64,000 bases of DNA from Sabulicella glaciei. Its GTDB lineage: Bacteria > Pseudomonadota > Alphaproteobacteria > Acetobacterales > Acetobacteraceae. Shown here one piece after another: positions 8,297 through 16,344 of the stretch. The notes below the pieces were generated by a model. That model saw only the letters and a list, made by a program, of their open reading frames with translations. It was not told where the DNA came from and did not search any database. Numbering within the stretch: the first letter of the stretch is position 1; the number at the start of each line of letters is the position of its first letter. Position numbers and translations under genes: made by a program. Location of the stretch: assembly GCF_026183895.1 (NCBI RefSeq), contig NZ_JAPFQI010000008.1, positions 97,976-161,975 on the forward strand, written 5' to 3'.

Positions 8297-9427
8297 CTAC
8301 GCCGCGAACTCGGCGCGGATGGCGGCGTCGTGCTCGCCCAGGGCTGGCACGGGGCCCAGTTCGCGGTCGCCATCGCTGAACCGCGCCGCCGGGGCGGCGA
8401 TCGCCACGGGACCGACTTCCGTCGCCACCGTCACCCGACGCAGCGCCGGGTGCTGGGACAGACCGTCCACGCCGTTGACGAAGCCATAGGCGATGCCGGC
8501 CGCGTTCAGCTTGGCCGCGCATTCCGTCCGGGTCAGCCGCGCGAAGCCGCGCCCCACATGCGCGTCCACCATGGGCCGGTGCGCCACGCGCTCCACGTTG
8601 GAGCGGTAGCCATCGCGCTGCGGCAGGTCCGGCTCCTCCAGGAACACGGCGCAGAGGCGCTGCCACTCGCGCTCGTTCTGGATGGAGATGAGCACCAGCG
8701 CGCCATCCGCCGTCTCGAAGGCGCCATAGGGGCAGATGGAGGGGTGCGCGAGGCCGATGCGCTCCGGCTGTTTGCCAGTGCCCTCGAAGTAGAGGAGCGG
8801 CACGTTCATCCAGTCGGCCATGCCGTCGAAGAGCGAGCAGGAGATGCCCTTGCCCTTGCCCGTCATGCCGCGCTCGATCAGCGCCTCCAGCACCGCCGCA
8901 TGGGCCATGGTGCCGCAGGCGATGTCGCAGACGCTGAACCCCACCCGGCCCGGCCCCTCGGCGCGGCCGGTCACGGAGGCGAGGCCGGATTCCGCCTGCA
9001 CCAGCAGGTCATAGGCCTTCATCTTCGCGTACTCTCCCTCCTCGCCGTAGCCGGAGATGTCCACGGTGATGAGGCGCGGGTTCTTCTCCCGCAGCGTCTC
9101 GCTCGCGAAGCCGGCACGGGCCAGGGCGCCGGGGGCGAAGTTCTGGATGAACACGTCCGCCTTGGCGATGAGCCGGTTCAGCAGCGCCTTGTCTGCATCG
9201 TCCTTCAGGTCGAGCGTCAGGCTTTCCTTGCCGCGGTTCAGCCACACAAAATAGGTGGAGAGCCCGTTGCAGGCGGCGTCGTACTTGCGCGCGAAGTCGC
9301 CCTCCGCGCGCTCGATCTTGATGACCCGCGCCCCCGCATCGGCCAGCTTGGCCGAGCAGGTGGGCGCGGCCACCGCCTGCTCCATGGAGATGACGAGGAG
9401 CCCGTCCAGCGGCTTGCCCGGCTTCAT
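8297..9427 (-). CDS. CaiB/BaiF-family CoA-transferase
   Basis: 376 aa from the ATG at 9427 (a 13-residue N-terminal extension reaching the neighbouring gene is unlikely). The family III CoA-transferase pattern is clear: DGLLVISMEQAVAAP at the start, ARVIKIERAEGD near residue 33, LNRGKESLTLDLK near 63, and AYDLLVQAESGL with the probable nucleophile Asp140. The enzyme should move CoA between carboxylic acids in the cytosol. It ends the LysR - acyl-CoA dehydrogenase - CoA-transferase series, which suggests a regulated pathway that activates and oxidises a carboxylic acid; the acid is unknown. Confidence 0.9.
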   Translation of the reverse strand: MKPGKPLDGLLVISMEQAVAAPTCSAKLADAGARVIKIERAEGDFARKYDAACNGLSTYFVWLNRGKESLTLDLKDDADKALLNRLIAKADVFIQNFAPGALARAGFASETLREKNPRLITVDISGYGEEGEYAKMKAYDLLVQAESGLASVTGRAEGPGRVGFSVCDIACGTMAHAAVLEALIERGMTGKGKGISCSLFDGMADWMNVPLLYFEGTGKQPERIGLAHPSICPYGAFETADGALVLISIQNEREWQRLCAVFLEEPDLPQRDGYRSNVERVAHRPMVDAHVGRGFARLTRTECAAKLNAAGIAYGFVNGVDGLSQHPALRRVTVATEVGPVAIAAPAARFSDGDRELGPVPALGEHDAAIRAEFAA

Positions 9428-9437
9428 GTGCGGCGCC

Positions 9438-10607
9438 TCAGTAGGAGCGCGGCATGCCGAGGACATGCTCGCCGAGATAGGAGAGGATCAGGTTGGTGGA
9501 GATGGGCGCCACCTGGTACAGCCGCGTCTCGCGGAACTTGCGCTCCACGTCGTACTCCTCGGCGAAGCCGAAGCCGCCATGCGTCTGCACGCAAGCCTCG
9601 CCCGCCGCCCAGCTTGCCTCGGCCGCCAGCATCTTGCCCATATTGGCTTCCTCGCCGCAGGGCAGCCCGGCCTCGAACTTCTCCAGCCCCTTGTGGACGA
9701 TGGCCTCCGCCGCGCGCATCTGCGCGTAGGACTTGGCGATGGGGAATTGCACGCCCTGATTCTGGCCGATGGGCCGGCCGAACAGCACGCGCTCCTTCGC
9801 GTAGTTCACCGCCTTCTCGATGAACCACTTGGCGTCGCCGATGCACTCGCTGGCGATCAGCAGCCGCTCGGCGTTCATGCCGTCCAGGATGTAGCGGAAG
9901 CCCTTGCCTTCCTGACCGACGAGGTTCTCGGCCGGAACCTCCATGTTGTCGAAGAAGACCTCGCAGGAATTGTGGTTCATCATGGTGCGGATGGGGCGGA
10001 TGGTGAGGCCCTTCCCCAGCACGGTCCGCATGTCCACGATGAAGGTGGACAGGCCCTCGGTCTTCTTCTGCACCTGGTCGCGCGGCGTGGTGCGGGCCAG
10101 CAGCAGCATCAGGTCGGAATGCTCGGCACGGCTGGTCCAGATCTTCTGGCCGTTGACGATCCACTTGTCGCCCTCGCGCCGCGCCACCGTGCGCAGCGCG
10201 GTGGTGTCGGTGCCCGAGGTCGGCTCGGTCACGCCGAAGGCCTGGAGGCGCAGCTCGCCGGAGGCGATGCCGGGCAGGTACTTGTCCTTCTGCTCCTTGC
10301 TGCCGTGCCGGAGGATGGTGCCCATGATGTACATCTGGGCATGGCAGGCGGCGCCGTTGCAGCCCTGGGCCTGCACCTCCTCCAGGATGGCGGCGGCGGC
10401 GGAAAGGCCGAGCCCGGCCCCGCCATACTCCTCGGGGATCAGCGCGCCGAGGTAGCCGGCCTCGGTCAGGGCCTGGACGAACTCGGTCGGGTAGCCGCGG
10501 CGGGCGTCCAGCTCGCGCCAATACTCGCCGGGGAAGCGGGCGCAGAGCTTTCGCACCTCCTCGCGGATCTCGGCATGGGGGTCGGCGTTCAGGAGGGTCT
10601 GGTCCAT
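9438..10607 (-). CDS. Acyl-CoA dehydrogenase
   Basis: 389 aa FAD-dependent dehydrogenase. Visible signatures include AFGVTEPTSGTDTTALRT (about 130-147, FAD/substrate region), INGQKIW-like NGQKIWTSRAEHSD (~160), an RPIGQNQGVQFPIAKS stretch in the C-terminal helical domain and the FAEEYDVERKFRETR segment near residue 356. The usual YEG(T/S) following that segment reads QVAPISTNLI here, as in some branched-acyl dehydrogenases, so the substrate is probably not a simple straight-chain acyl-CoA. It lies 10 bp upstream of the CoA-transferase and 90 bp after the LysR gene on the same strand. Confidence 0.9.
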   Translation of the reverse strand: MDQTLLNADPHAEIREEVRKLCARFPGEYWRELDARRGYPTEFVQALTEAGYLGALIPEEYGGAGLGLSAAAAILEEVQAQGCNGAACHAQMYIMGTILRHGSKEQKDKYLPGIASGELRLQAFGVTEPTSGTDTTALRTVARREGDKWIVNGQKIWTSRAEHSDLMLLLARTTPRDQVQKKTEGLSTFIVDMRTVLGKGLTIRPIRTMMNHNSCEVFFDNMEVPAENLVGQEGKGFRYILDGMNAERLLIASECIGDAKWFIEKAVNYAKERVLFGRPIGQNQGVQFPIAKSYAQMRAAEAIVHKGLEKFEAGLPCGEEANMGKMLAAEASWAAGEACVQTHGGFGFAEEYDVERKFRETRLYQVAPISTNLILSYLGEHVLGMPRSY

Positions 10608-10681
10608 GACGGGTTCCGTCTGCTTTCATGTCCGGCGGGTCGCGCGGCACAGTGCCTTCGCAGCCGCATCCCATAAACTAC

Positions 10682-10709
10682 AATCCGGGCCAAGCACTTA
10701 TGCCGGATT
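10682..10709. promoter_or_regulatory. Perfect 7-bp inverted repeat at the end of the LysR gene
   Basis: AATCCGG (10682-10688) and CCGGATT (10703-10709) are exact reverse complements with 14 bases between them. They span the LysR stop codon (10698-10700) and lie about 75 bp upstream of the acyl-CoA dehydrogenase start. LysR-type operators often have this dyad form, so it may be a regulator site. A transcription terminator for lysR is the alternative. Confidence 0.35.
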
Positions 10710-11642
10710 TTGATGGCCGATGAGAAGCTGTCCGTCCAGCACGCCTTCGCGCACCATCGCTGCCACCTCCTGCCGCAGCACCTGCTCGAAGCGGCGCACG
10801 GCGTTGGAGGCGGGGCGGCCCAGCGGCTGCGCCACCACCAGCTTGCGCGACAGGTGGGGGTCGAAGATCGGGGCGGCGCCGAGCACTCCGGCCCGCACCT
10901 CATCGTGCACCGAGGCGAGGGGCAGGATGGTGCAACCCAGGCCGCGTGCCACGAGCCCCTTCAGGACCTGCAGCGCATCCGCCTCCACCGCGATGTTGAG
11001 CGAAAGTCGGCGGAGCCGTGCCTCCCGCTCCACCAGGCGGCGCAGCCCGTGCTGTGGTCCCGGCATGACGAGACGCGCCTGCGCCACCTCGGCAAAGGGG
11101 ACGGCGTGGTCCGGCGCAGGCGATGCGGCGCGCGGCGTCACGAAGCACAGATTCTCCACCAGGAGCGGGGAGAGCTTCATGCTGGCCTGCGCTTCCGTCC
11201 CATAGACCACGGCGATGTCCACCTCCCCGGCATGCAGCCATTCGAGGAGGTAGCCGCTGAAGGCCGGCACGGCGCGCAGCGACACCTCGGGGTGCTCCAG
11301 CAGGAAGCGCTCGATCAGCCGCGTGGCGAGGATATCTCCCACCGTGGGCGGCATGCCGAAGACCACGCGGCCGCGCACTGCCCCCGCTTCCTGTGTCAGG
11401 TCGGCGCGCGTTTCCTCCAACTGGCGCAGGATGCTGCCGGCCCGGGCCCGCAGCATCTCGCCCGCCGCAGTCAGCGCCATGCCGCGCCCATGCCGTTCGA
11501 AGAGGCGCAGCTTCAGCTCCTCCTCCAGCAGGCGGATCTGCCGGCTCAGCGCCGGCTGGGCGATGCGCAGCCGGTCCGACGCCTTGCTGAGGCTGCCGAG
11601 GTCCGCGACCTGGATAAAGGTGTTGAGCTGCCGCAGGTCCAT
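10698..11642 (-). CDS. LysR-family transcriptional regulator
   Basis: 314 aa. Residues 1-60 are a classic LysR winged helix-turn-helix (DLRQLNTFIQVADLGSLSKA, then RLRIAQPALSRQIRLLEEEL). The rest is the type-2 periplasmic-binding-like effector domain, with VVFGMPPTVGDILATRLIE near residue 95. It should control the acyl-CoA dehydrogenase and CoA-transferase genes that follow on the same strand and probably itself. An imperfect-context dyad CCGAT-N5-ATCGG lies immediately upstream of its start (11645-11659). Confidence 0.92.
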   Translation of the reverse strand: MDLRQLNTFIQVADLGSLSKASDRLRIAQPALSRQIRLLEEELKLRLFERHGRGMALTAAGEMLRARAGSILRQLEETRADLTQEAGAVRGRVVFGMPPTVGDILATRLIERFLLEHPEVSLRAVPAFSGYLLEWLHAGEVDIAVVYGTEAQASMKLSPLLVENLCFVTPRAASPAPDHAVPFAEVAQARLVMPGPQHGLRRLVEREARLRRLSLNIAVEADALQVLKGLVARGLGCTILPLASVHDEVRAGVLGAAPIFDPHLSRKLVVAQPLGRPASNAVRRFEQVLRQEVAAMVREGVLDGQLLIGHQNPA

Positions 11643-11644
11643 GT

Positions 11645-11659
11645 CCGATATAAAATCGG
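11645..11659. promoter_or_regulatory. Dyad CCGAT-N5-ATCGG beside the LysR start codon
   Basis: CCGAT (11645-11649) and ATCGG (11655-11659) form a short palindrome with an AT-rich centre, 3-17 bp upstream of the lysR ATG. Autoregulation sites of LysR proteins are often here, but binding so close to the start codon would block translation or late initiation. The arms are only 5 bp, so chance is possible. The rest of the 289-bp gap to the esterase at 11932 holds no other signal I could support. Confidence 0.3.
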
Positions 11660-11931
11660 CATTGCTGGGCGAGCAAGCCTCGCGCTTCTCGAAACCTCCC
11701 TATCGCCTCGCCTCCGCTCCGGCATCGCGACCGGCGCGCTGGCGGGGCTGACCCTGGCCACGGTCAAGATCGCCGCCGCGAACGCACCACGGGTCCTGCT
11801 GCCGCGCGACGAGGTTGAGGAGAAGAACCGCTTCCGCCGTGCCCTCGGTTTCCCCACGACCTGCGGGAACGGCGCTGGACGCATGCCTCCGCCTGGATGC
11901 AGCCTGCGGGGAAGATCTTGGAGGAACCGCC

Positions 11932-12723
11932 ATGAATCGTCGCACCGTCGTCGCCGGGGGCCTTGCCGCCCCGGCCCTCGCCGCCATGCCCGCCGCCGCG
12001 CAGGGTGGGGGCAAGACTTTCGTGCTGCTGCACGGCGCCTGGCATGGCGGCTGGTGCTGGCGCGACGTGGCCGAAGTGCTGCGCGCAGGCGGCCACAGCG
12101 TCTTCACCCCAACCCAGACCGGGTTGGGCGAGCGCAAGCACCTCATGTCGCGCGACATCACCCTCGACACCTTCGTCACGGATGTCGTGAACGTGCTGGA
12201 AGCAGAGGAGCTGGAGGATGTCATCCTCGTCGGCCACTCCTTCGGCGGGCTTGGCATCACCGGGGCGGCGGATCGCGTGCCGGAGCGCATCCGCCACCTC
12301 GTCTATCTGGACAGCCTGATCCTGGAGGGCGGGCAGAGCCCCTTCGGCATCCTTCCGGCCGAGGTGGTGGCGCAGCGCCGCCAACAGGTGCAGGAGCAGG
12401 GCCAGGGCATCTTCATCCCGCCGCCATCCCCTTCGGCTTTCGGCATTCCCGACGGACATCCCGGTGCCGCCTGGGTGCGCCGCCGCCTGACGCCGCACCC
12501 GGTCGGCACGTATGAGAGCCCGCTGGACCTGCGGAACCCGGTCGGGAACGGCAAGCCTGCGACCTACATCATCGCCGCCGAGCCGCTCTACGGCCCGCTG
12601 GAGGTGACGCGGCGCTGGGTGCGCAACCGCCCAGGCTGGACAGTGAGGGAGATCCGCACCGGCCACGACACCATGGTCACAGCGCCGGAGGAAACGGCGC
12701 GGATGCTGACGGCGATCGGCTGA
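11932..12723 (+). CDS. Secreted alpha/beta-fold hydrolase (esterase-like)
   Basis: 263 aa. The ATG at 11932 is preceded by GGAGG at 11921. The N-terminus MNRRTVVAGG...AAAQ is a Tat-like or Sec signal with twin Arg and an Ala-rich h-region, so export to the periplasm is likely. HGAWHGGWCW near residue 34 is the oxyanion motif of the salicylate/methyl-esterase and hydroxynitrile-lyase branch. GHSFGG near residue 100 carries the nucleophile Ser, and GHDTMVT near the end the catalytic His. The natural ester is unknown. It is followed by a convergent pair of Bug receptors. Confidence 0.87.
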   Translation: MNRRTVVAGGLAAPALAAMPAAAQGGGKTFVLLHGAWHGGWCWRDVAEVLRAGGHSVFTPTQTGLGERKHLMSRDITLDTFVTDVVNVLEAEELEDVILVGHSFGGLGITGAADRVPERIRHLVYLDSLILEGGQSPFGILPAEVVAQRRQQVQEQGQGIFIPPPSPSAFGIPDGHPGAAWVRRRLTPHPVGTYESPLDLRNPVGNGKPATYIIAAEPLYGPLEVTRRWVRNRPGWTVREIRTGHDTMVTAPEETARMLTAIG

Positions 12724-12738
12724 GCGCCGCCGCCTCGC

Positions 12739-13710
12739 TCAGTCGGCCTGGATGTTGTGGTTCCGCACCACGCCACCCCAGGTCTCGATCTGGCGCTCGA
12801 GGAACTTCGCGAAATCCTCGGGCCCAGCGAGGACGAGCCGGGCCTGCTGCGTCTCGGTCATGGTTCGGGAAACGCGCTCCTCGCGGAAGCTTTCCGTGAG
12901 CGCCTGCTGCATGCGCTGCTTCGCGGCGGCGGGCGTGCCGCGCGGCGCGAAGACGCCCCACCAGGCCTCCGCCTCCAGCCCGGGGAAGCCGCTCTCCGCC
13001 GCGGTCGGCACCTCGCGCAGGGCCGGCAGGCGCTCCGGCCCGAACTGCACCACGGGGCGCAGGTTGCCGGCCGAGATCTGCGGCGCCACCAGCGCGGCGG
13101 AGCCGATCATCATCTCCACGTGGCCCGCCACCGTGTCGTTCACCGCGAGCCCGCCGCCGCGATACGGCAGGTGCGCCATGCGGATCTCGGCGCGGTTGCC
13201 CAGTAGGATCATGGTCAGGTGGCCGATCGTGCCATTGCCCGTGCTGCCATAGTTGATCGCATCGGGCCGCGCGCGCGCCGCCGCCACGATGTCCTGCAGG
13301 GAGCGGTACGGCTTGTCCGGCCGCGTCGCGATGACGTAGGGCGCGCCGCCGATCAGCAGCACCGGCTCCAGGTCGCGGGTCAGGTTGAAAGGCAGGTTGG
13401 GCAGCAGCGCCGGCAGAGTGGCGTGGCTGTCGAAGGTCAGCAGCCAGGTCTGCCCGTCGGGCCGCGCCTGCGCGACGGCATGGGTGCCGAGCGAGCCGGC
13501 GGCTCCCGAGCGGTTCTCCACCACCACCGGCACGCCCAGGCGCTGCGTCAGCCCGGGCGCGGCCAAGCGTGCCACCGCGTCGGTGGAGCCGCCGGCGGCG
13601 AAGGGAACGATGATGCGGATGGCGCCGTTCGGCCAATCCTGCGCGCGCGCCACGGCAGGCAGGGCAAGCCCGGCAGTTGCGACGGCCAGCGTGCGGCGGG
13701 TGACGGTCAT
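12739..13710 (-). CDS. Bug-family periplasmic solute receptor (first of a tandem pair)
   Basis: 323 aa. The ATG at 13710 gives a signal peptide with twin Arg (MTVTRRTLAVATAG...VARA), followed by the Bug-family start IRIIVPFAAGGSTDAVARL. Other markers are VVENRSGAAGSLGTHAVAQA and the INYGSTGNGTIGHL and PYRGGG segments. Bug proteins bind carboxylates or aromatic acids in the periplasm for tripartite tricarboxylate transporters. No TctA/TctB membrane gene lies in the window, so this is an orphan receptor. A second Bug gene lies 17 bp upstream on the same strand. Confidence 0.92.
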   Translation of the reverse strand: MTVTRRTLAVATAGLALPAVARAQDWPNGAIRIIVPFAAGGSTDAVARLAAPGLTQRLGVPVVVENRSGAAGSLGTHAVAQARPDGQTWLLTFDSHATLPALLPNLPFNLTRDLEPVLLIGGAPYVIATRPDKPYRSLQDIVAAARARPDAINYGSTGNGTIGHLTMILLGNRAEIRMAHLPYRGGGLAVNDTVAGHVEMMIGSAALVAPQISAGNLRPVVQFGPERLPALREVPTAAESGFPGLEAEAWWGVFAPRGTPAAAKQRMQQALTESFREERVSRTMTETQQARLVLAGPEDFAKFLERQIETWGGVVRNHNIQAD

Positions 13711-13727
13711 GGTAGTTTCCTCCCGGT

Positions 13728-14693
13728 CTAGTCCAGCCTGGCGCCCGTCGCCTGGGCGATGGGGCGCCATTTCTCCTGCTCGGCGGCGATGAAGCGCGCG
13801 CTCTGATCAGGGTCCAGCCGGCCATAAAGCTCGAAGCCCGCTCCCTCAAGCTCCGCGCGGAACTCGGGGTCGCGCATCGTGGCGTTCACCGCCTCGGCGA
13901 GGCGGTTCCGCACCGCCTCCGGCACGCCCTGCGGCAGCATCACCGCCAGCCACACCGCCGCCTCGAACCCCGCTAGGCCCAGCGCCTCAGCCACGGTCGG
14001 CACGTCGGGCGCCAGGGGGCTGCGTTGCGCGGAGGCAACGGCGAGCATGCGCGCCCGCCCCTCGCGGTGATGCGCGATGGTGGTGGCCACCGTGTCGGAG
14101 ATCGCGTCCAGATGCCCGCCCAGCAGGTCGGCCATGGCGGGGCCCGAGCCGCGATAGGGCACGTGCTCGATGTCCAGCCGCCCCGCCTCGCGCTTGAAGT
14201 ATTCGAAGGACATGTGGAGGTAGGAGCCGCTGCCCGGCGAGCCATAGCGCAGCCGTCCCGGCCGTTCCCGCGCCGCGCGCACCAGTGCCTCCAGCGTCTC
14301 CGCCACGGCGGGGCGCGCCGCGATGGCGACGGTGGCGGCGCCGGGGATGGCGACGGCCTGGAAGTCGCGCAGCGGATCGAATTGCGGCCGCTCCGACAGC
14401 AGCGGGTACAGGCCGAGCGTCGAGGCGGTGCCGAACAGGAAGCTCGACCCGTCGGGGCGGGCGCGCGCCGCCTCCAGCGTGCCGATCGCCCCCGCCGCGC
14501 CGGCGCGGTTCTCCACCACCACGCTCTGCCCCAGCTGCTGCGGCAGCTTGGCGGCGAGGCGGCGTGCGAAGACATCGGTGGCCCCGCCCGGTGGGAAGGG
14601 CACGATCATCCGCAGGGGCCGGTCGGGCCAGGATTGCGCGAGGGCGGGAACCGGCAGCGCGGCGGCGCCGAGCAGGAGGTGGCGGCGCCTCAC
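13728..14693 (-). CDS. Bug-family periplasmic solute receptor (second of a tandem pair)
   Basis: 321 aa. The start is a GTG at 14693 that overlaps the TGA of the gene upstream (GTGA), giving the signal VRRRHLLLGAAALPVPALAQ. The mature start SWPDRPLRMIVPFPPGGATD is the Bug signature; VVENRAGAAGAIG and PYRGSGPAMADLLGG follow. It should bind an organic acid in the periplasm. The GTGA overlap couples it to the GlcG/HbpS-like gene, so these and the neighbouring Bug gene are one operon on the minus strand. Confidence 0.9.
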   Translation of the reverse strand: MRRRHLLLGAAALPVPALAQSWPDRPLRMIVPFPPGGATDVFARRLAAKLPQQLGQSVVVENRAGAAGAIGTLEAARARPDGSSFLFGTASTLGLYPLLSERPQFDPLRDFQAVAIPGAATVAIAARPAVAETLEALVRAARERPGRLRYGSPGSGSYLHMSFEYFKREAGRLDIEHVPYRGSGPAMADLLGGHLDAISDTVATTIAHHREGRARMLAVASAQRSPLAPDVPTVAEALGLAGFEAAVWLAVMLPQGVPEAVRNRLAEAVNATMRDPEFRAELEGAGFELYGRLDPDQSARFIAAEQEKWRPIAQATGARLD

Positions 14694-15184
14694 AGCCCGG
14701 CCTCCTGCCAGCCGGGGGCGGGTTCCGCCGGGTGGCTGGCAAAGCCGGCACGGTGGATGCCTTCGATCGCCGCGTACTCGTCGCGGTCCGACGCATCGCC
14801 CGACACGCCCACGGCGCCGACCGCCTGCCCTGCCTCGTCGAGGATCAGCACGCCGCCCGGCACCGGGACGAAGCGCCCGTCGCTGGCCGCCGCGATGCTC
14901 GCCTGGAAGGCCACGCGTTCCTTCAGCCGGTCGCGGATGGTGCGGGAGCCGATGCCCATGCCGAGCGCGCCTTCCGCCTTGCCGCGCGCGATGGGGAAGC
15001 GCAGCGTGCCGCACCCGTCCTCACGCGCCGTCGCGACGGGCTGCGCTCCCGCATCGAGCACCACGACGGTCAGTGGAAGCAGTTCGGCCTCGCGCCCCGC
15101 CGCCAGCGTCGCATCCAGGATGCGCCGCGCCTCGTCCAGCCGCAGGCTCGTCGCCACGGGCGCCAGGAAATAGCCCTGGTCCAT
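14690..15184 (-). CDS. GlcG/HbpS-family heme-binding-like protein
   Basis: 164 aa, single-domain GlcG/HbpS (formerly DUF336) protein. Markers are LRLDEARRILDATLAAGRE near the start, LPLTVVVLDAGAQPVATARED (~36-56), the TIRDRL...FQASIAAASDGRFVPVPGG segment, and AVGAVGVSGDASDRDEYAA near residue 125. HbpS-type proteins bind heme in other bacteria, but many GlcG-like members sit in organic-acid operons with no proven heme role. Here it heads the tandem Bug receptor operon, which favours the organic-acid context. Its ribosome-binding site lies in a strong hairpin. Confidence 0.83.
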   Translation of the reverse strand: MDQGYFLAPVATSLRLDEARRILDATLAAGREAELLPLTVVVLDAGAQPVATAREDGCGTLRFPIARGKAEGALGMGIGSRTIRDRLKERVAFQASIAAASDGRFVPVPGGVLILDEAGQAVGAVGVSGDASDRDEYAAIEGIHRAGFASHPAEPAPGWQEAGL

Positions 15185-15187
15185 GTG

Positions 15188-15217
15188 CTTCCTCCCAATC
15201 CTTGCTTTGGGAGGAAG
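15188..15217 (-). promoter_or_regulatory. 10-bp stem-loop covering the ribosome-binding site of the GlcG-like gene
   Basis: CTTCCTCCCA (15188-15197) and TGGGAGGAAG (15208-15217) are perfect reverse complements with a 10-base loop. Read on the minus strand, the second arm contains the Shine-Dalgarno GGGAGGAAG 4 bases before the ATG at 15184. A closed stem would hide the site. It is also the only structure between hsp20 and this gene, so it could instead act as a weak attenuator. No run of T follows. Confidence 0.5.
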
Positions 15218-15225
15218 GCTAGACC

Positions 15226-15687
15226 CTATTCGCCCTCGCGCGCCACCGGGCGCAGGCGCTGCGGCGACTGGGAAGGGCGCTGGCCCTGGATGGGGATGGA
15301 GCGGACGCGCACCTCGGGCATCGGGCGCTTCAGGTCGATGTGCAGCAGGCCGTTGTCCAGCAGGGCGCCCTCCACCTCGATCCCCTCGGCCAGGACGAAG
15401 GCGCGCTGGAACTGCCGCGCCGCGATGCCGCGATGCAGGAAGACGCGTCCCTCCGAATCATCGCGCTGGCGGCCGCGGATGACGAGCTGGTTGTCCTCCT
15501 GCGTGATCGCCAGCTCCTCCATGGAGAAGCCGGCGACGGCCAGGGTGATGCGCAGCCGCGCCTCGCCCGTCTGCTCGATGTTGTAGGGCGGGTAGCCCTC
15601 GGCATTCTTGCCCACGCGGTCGAGCATCTGCTCCAGGTGGTCGAAGCCCAGGAACAGGGGCGAGCCGAAAAGCGACGAGCGGGACAT
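15226..15687 (-). CDS. Small heat-shock protein (Hsp20/IbpA family)
   Basis: 153 aa. The alpha-crystallin domain spans about residues 35-130, with NIEQTGEARLRITLAVAGFSMEEL, a loop QLVIRGRQ and HRGIAARQFQRAFVLAEGIEV, ending near NGLLHIDLKRP. The N-terminal SLFGSPLFLGFDHLEQMLDR is typical of the IbpA branch. These chaperones hold unfolded proteins under heat stress. The ATG at 15687 follows a CTGGAGGC Shine-Dalgarno region that can pair with GCCTCCAG further upstream. A heat-shock-like promoter candidate lies about 75 bp upstream. Confidence 0.92.
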   Translation of the reverse strand: MSRSSLFGSPLFLGFDHLEQMLDRVGKNAEGYPPYNIEQTGEARLRITLAVAGFSMEELAITQEDNQLVIRGRQRDDSEGRVFLHRGIAARQFQRAFVLAEGIEVEGALLDNGLLHIDLKRPMPEVRVRSIPIQGQRPSQSPQRLRPVAREGE

Positions 15688-15690
15688 GGA

Positions 15691-15737
15691 GCCTCCAGCA
15701 CATGGGCGGGCTTGCGGGATGGCCCCTGCCTGGAGGC
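15691..15737 (-). promoter_or_regulatory. Candidate RNA-thermometer stem in the hsp20 5' leader
   Basis: GCCTCCAG (15691-15698) and CTGGAGGC (15730-15737) are exact reverse complements with a 31-base interval. In the minus-strand transcript the sequence CUGGAGGC includes the Shine-Dalgarno, and its partner lies 31 nucleotides upstream, so the stem would shield the site. Inner sequence can also form CTGCCT/AGGCAG. Many alphaproteobacterial small heat-shock genes use ROSE-type thermometers in a leader of about this length. The structure is inferred from sequence only. Confidence 0.45.
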
Positions 15738-15755
15738 AGCCTCCCCGCGAGGGGA

Positions 15756-15785
15756 AACTTGGCGCGCGCCCCCTGCCGTTGCAAG
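15756..15785 (-). promoter_or_regulatory. Possible heat-shock (RpoH-type) promoter for hsp20
   Basis: Read on the minus strand, CTTGCAA (complement of 15779-15785) is followed by 16 bases and CCAAGTT (complement of 15756-15762). CTTG-type -35 elements and a CC-starting -10 are features of RpoH promoters. The match is partial: the second block lacks the usual CCCCAT core. It would start a leader of roughly 60 nucleotides ahead of hsp20. Confidence 0.25.
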
Positions 15786-15816
15786 GGAGACGGCGCGGCG
15801 CTACCTCCCGCCGCGC

Positions 15817-16344
15817 ATGTCCGACGCCCTTCTGCCCATCCTCATCGTTCCTGACGCGCTGCTGCGCCGGAAGGCGCGCCCCGTCGCGGCGGCGGACGCG
15901 GACACGGTGCGCGACCTCGCGCCCCGCATGCTCGCCTCCATGTACGCCGCACCGGGCATCGGCCTCGCCGCGCCGCAGGTGGGCGAGCTGCTGCGCCTCG
16001 TCGTCGTGGATCTCGGCAAGGACGAGACGGAGCGCGCGCCGATGGTCCTGGTGAATCCCGAGATCGTGGCCCGGAGCGCAGAGACTGCGATCCGCGAGGA
16101 AGGCTGCCTGTCCCTGCCCGGCCAGTATGCCGATGTGGAGCGCCCGGCTCGTGTGAAGATCCGCTGGCGGGAGCTGGACGGCACGAAGCGGGAGACCGAG
16201 GCGGACGGGCTGCTCGCCACCTGCCTGCAGCATGAGCTGGACCACCTGGATGGCGTGCTGTTTGTGGATCACATCTCGCCGCTGAAGCGCAACATGCTGC
16301 TGCGCAAGCTGGCCAAGGAGCAGAAGCTGAAGGCGCGCGACTGA
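15817..16344 (+). CDS. def: Peptide deformylase
   Basis: 175 aa. The three family motifs are present: GIGLAAPQV (residues ~47-55), EGCLSLPG (~95-102) and HELDHLDG (~139-146). The Cys of EGCLS and the two His of HELDH bind the metal, and Glu is the catalytic base. It removes the formyl group from nascent N-terminal fMet. The ATG at 15817 (MSDALLP) is the standard family start. It leads the def-fmt-truA operon: its TGA overlaps the fmt ATG (TGATG). Confidence 0.96.
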   Translation: MSDALLPILIVPDALLRRKARPVAAADADTVRDLAPRMLASMYAAPGIGLAAPQVGELLRLVVVDLGKDETERAPMVLVNPEIVARSAETAIREEGCLSLPGQYADVERPARVKIRWRELDGTKRETEADGLLATCLQHELDHLDGVLFVDHISPLKRNMLLRKLAKEQKLKARD

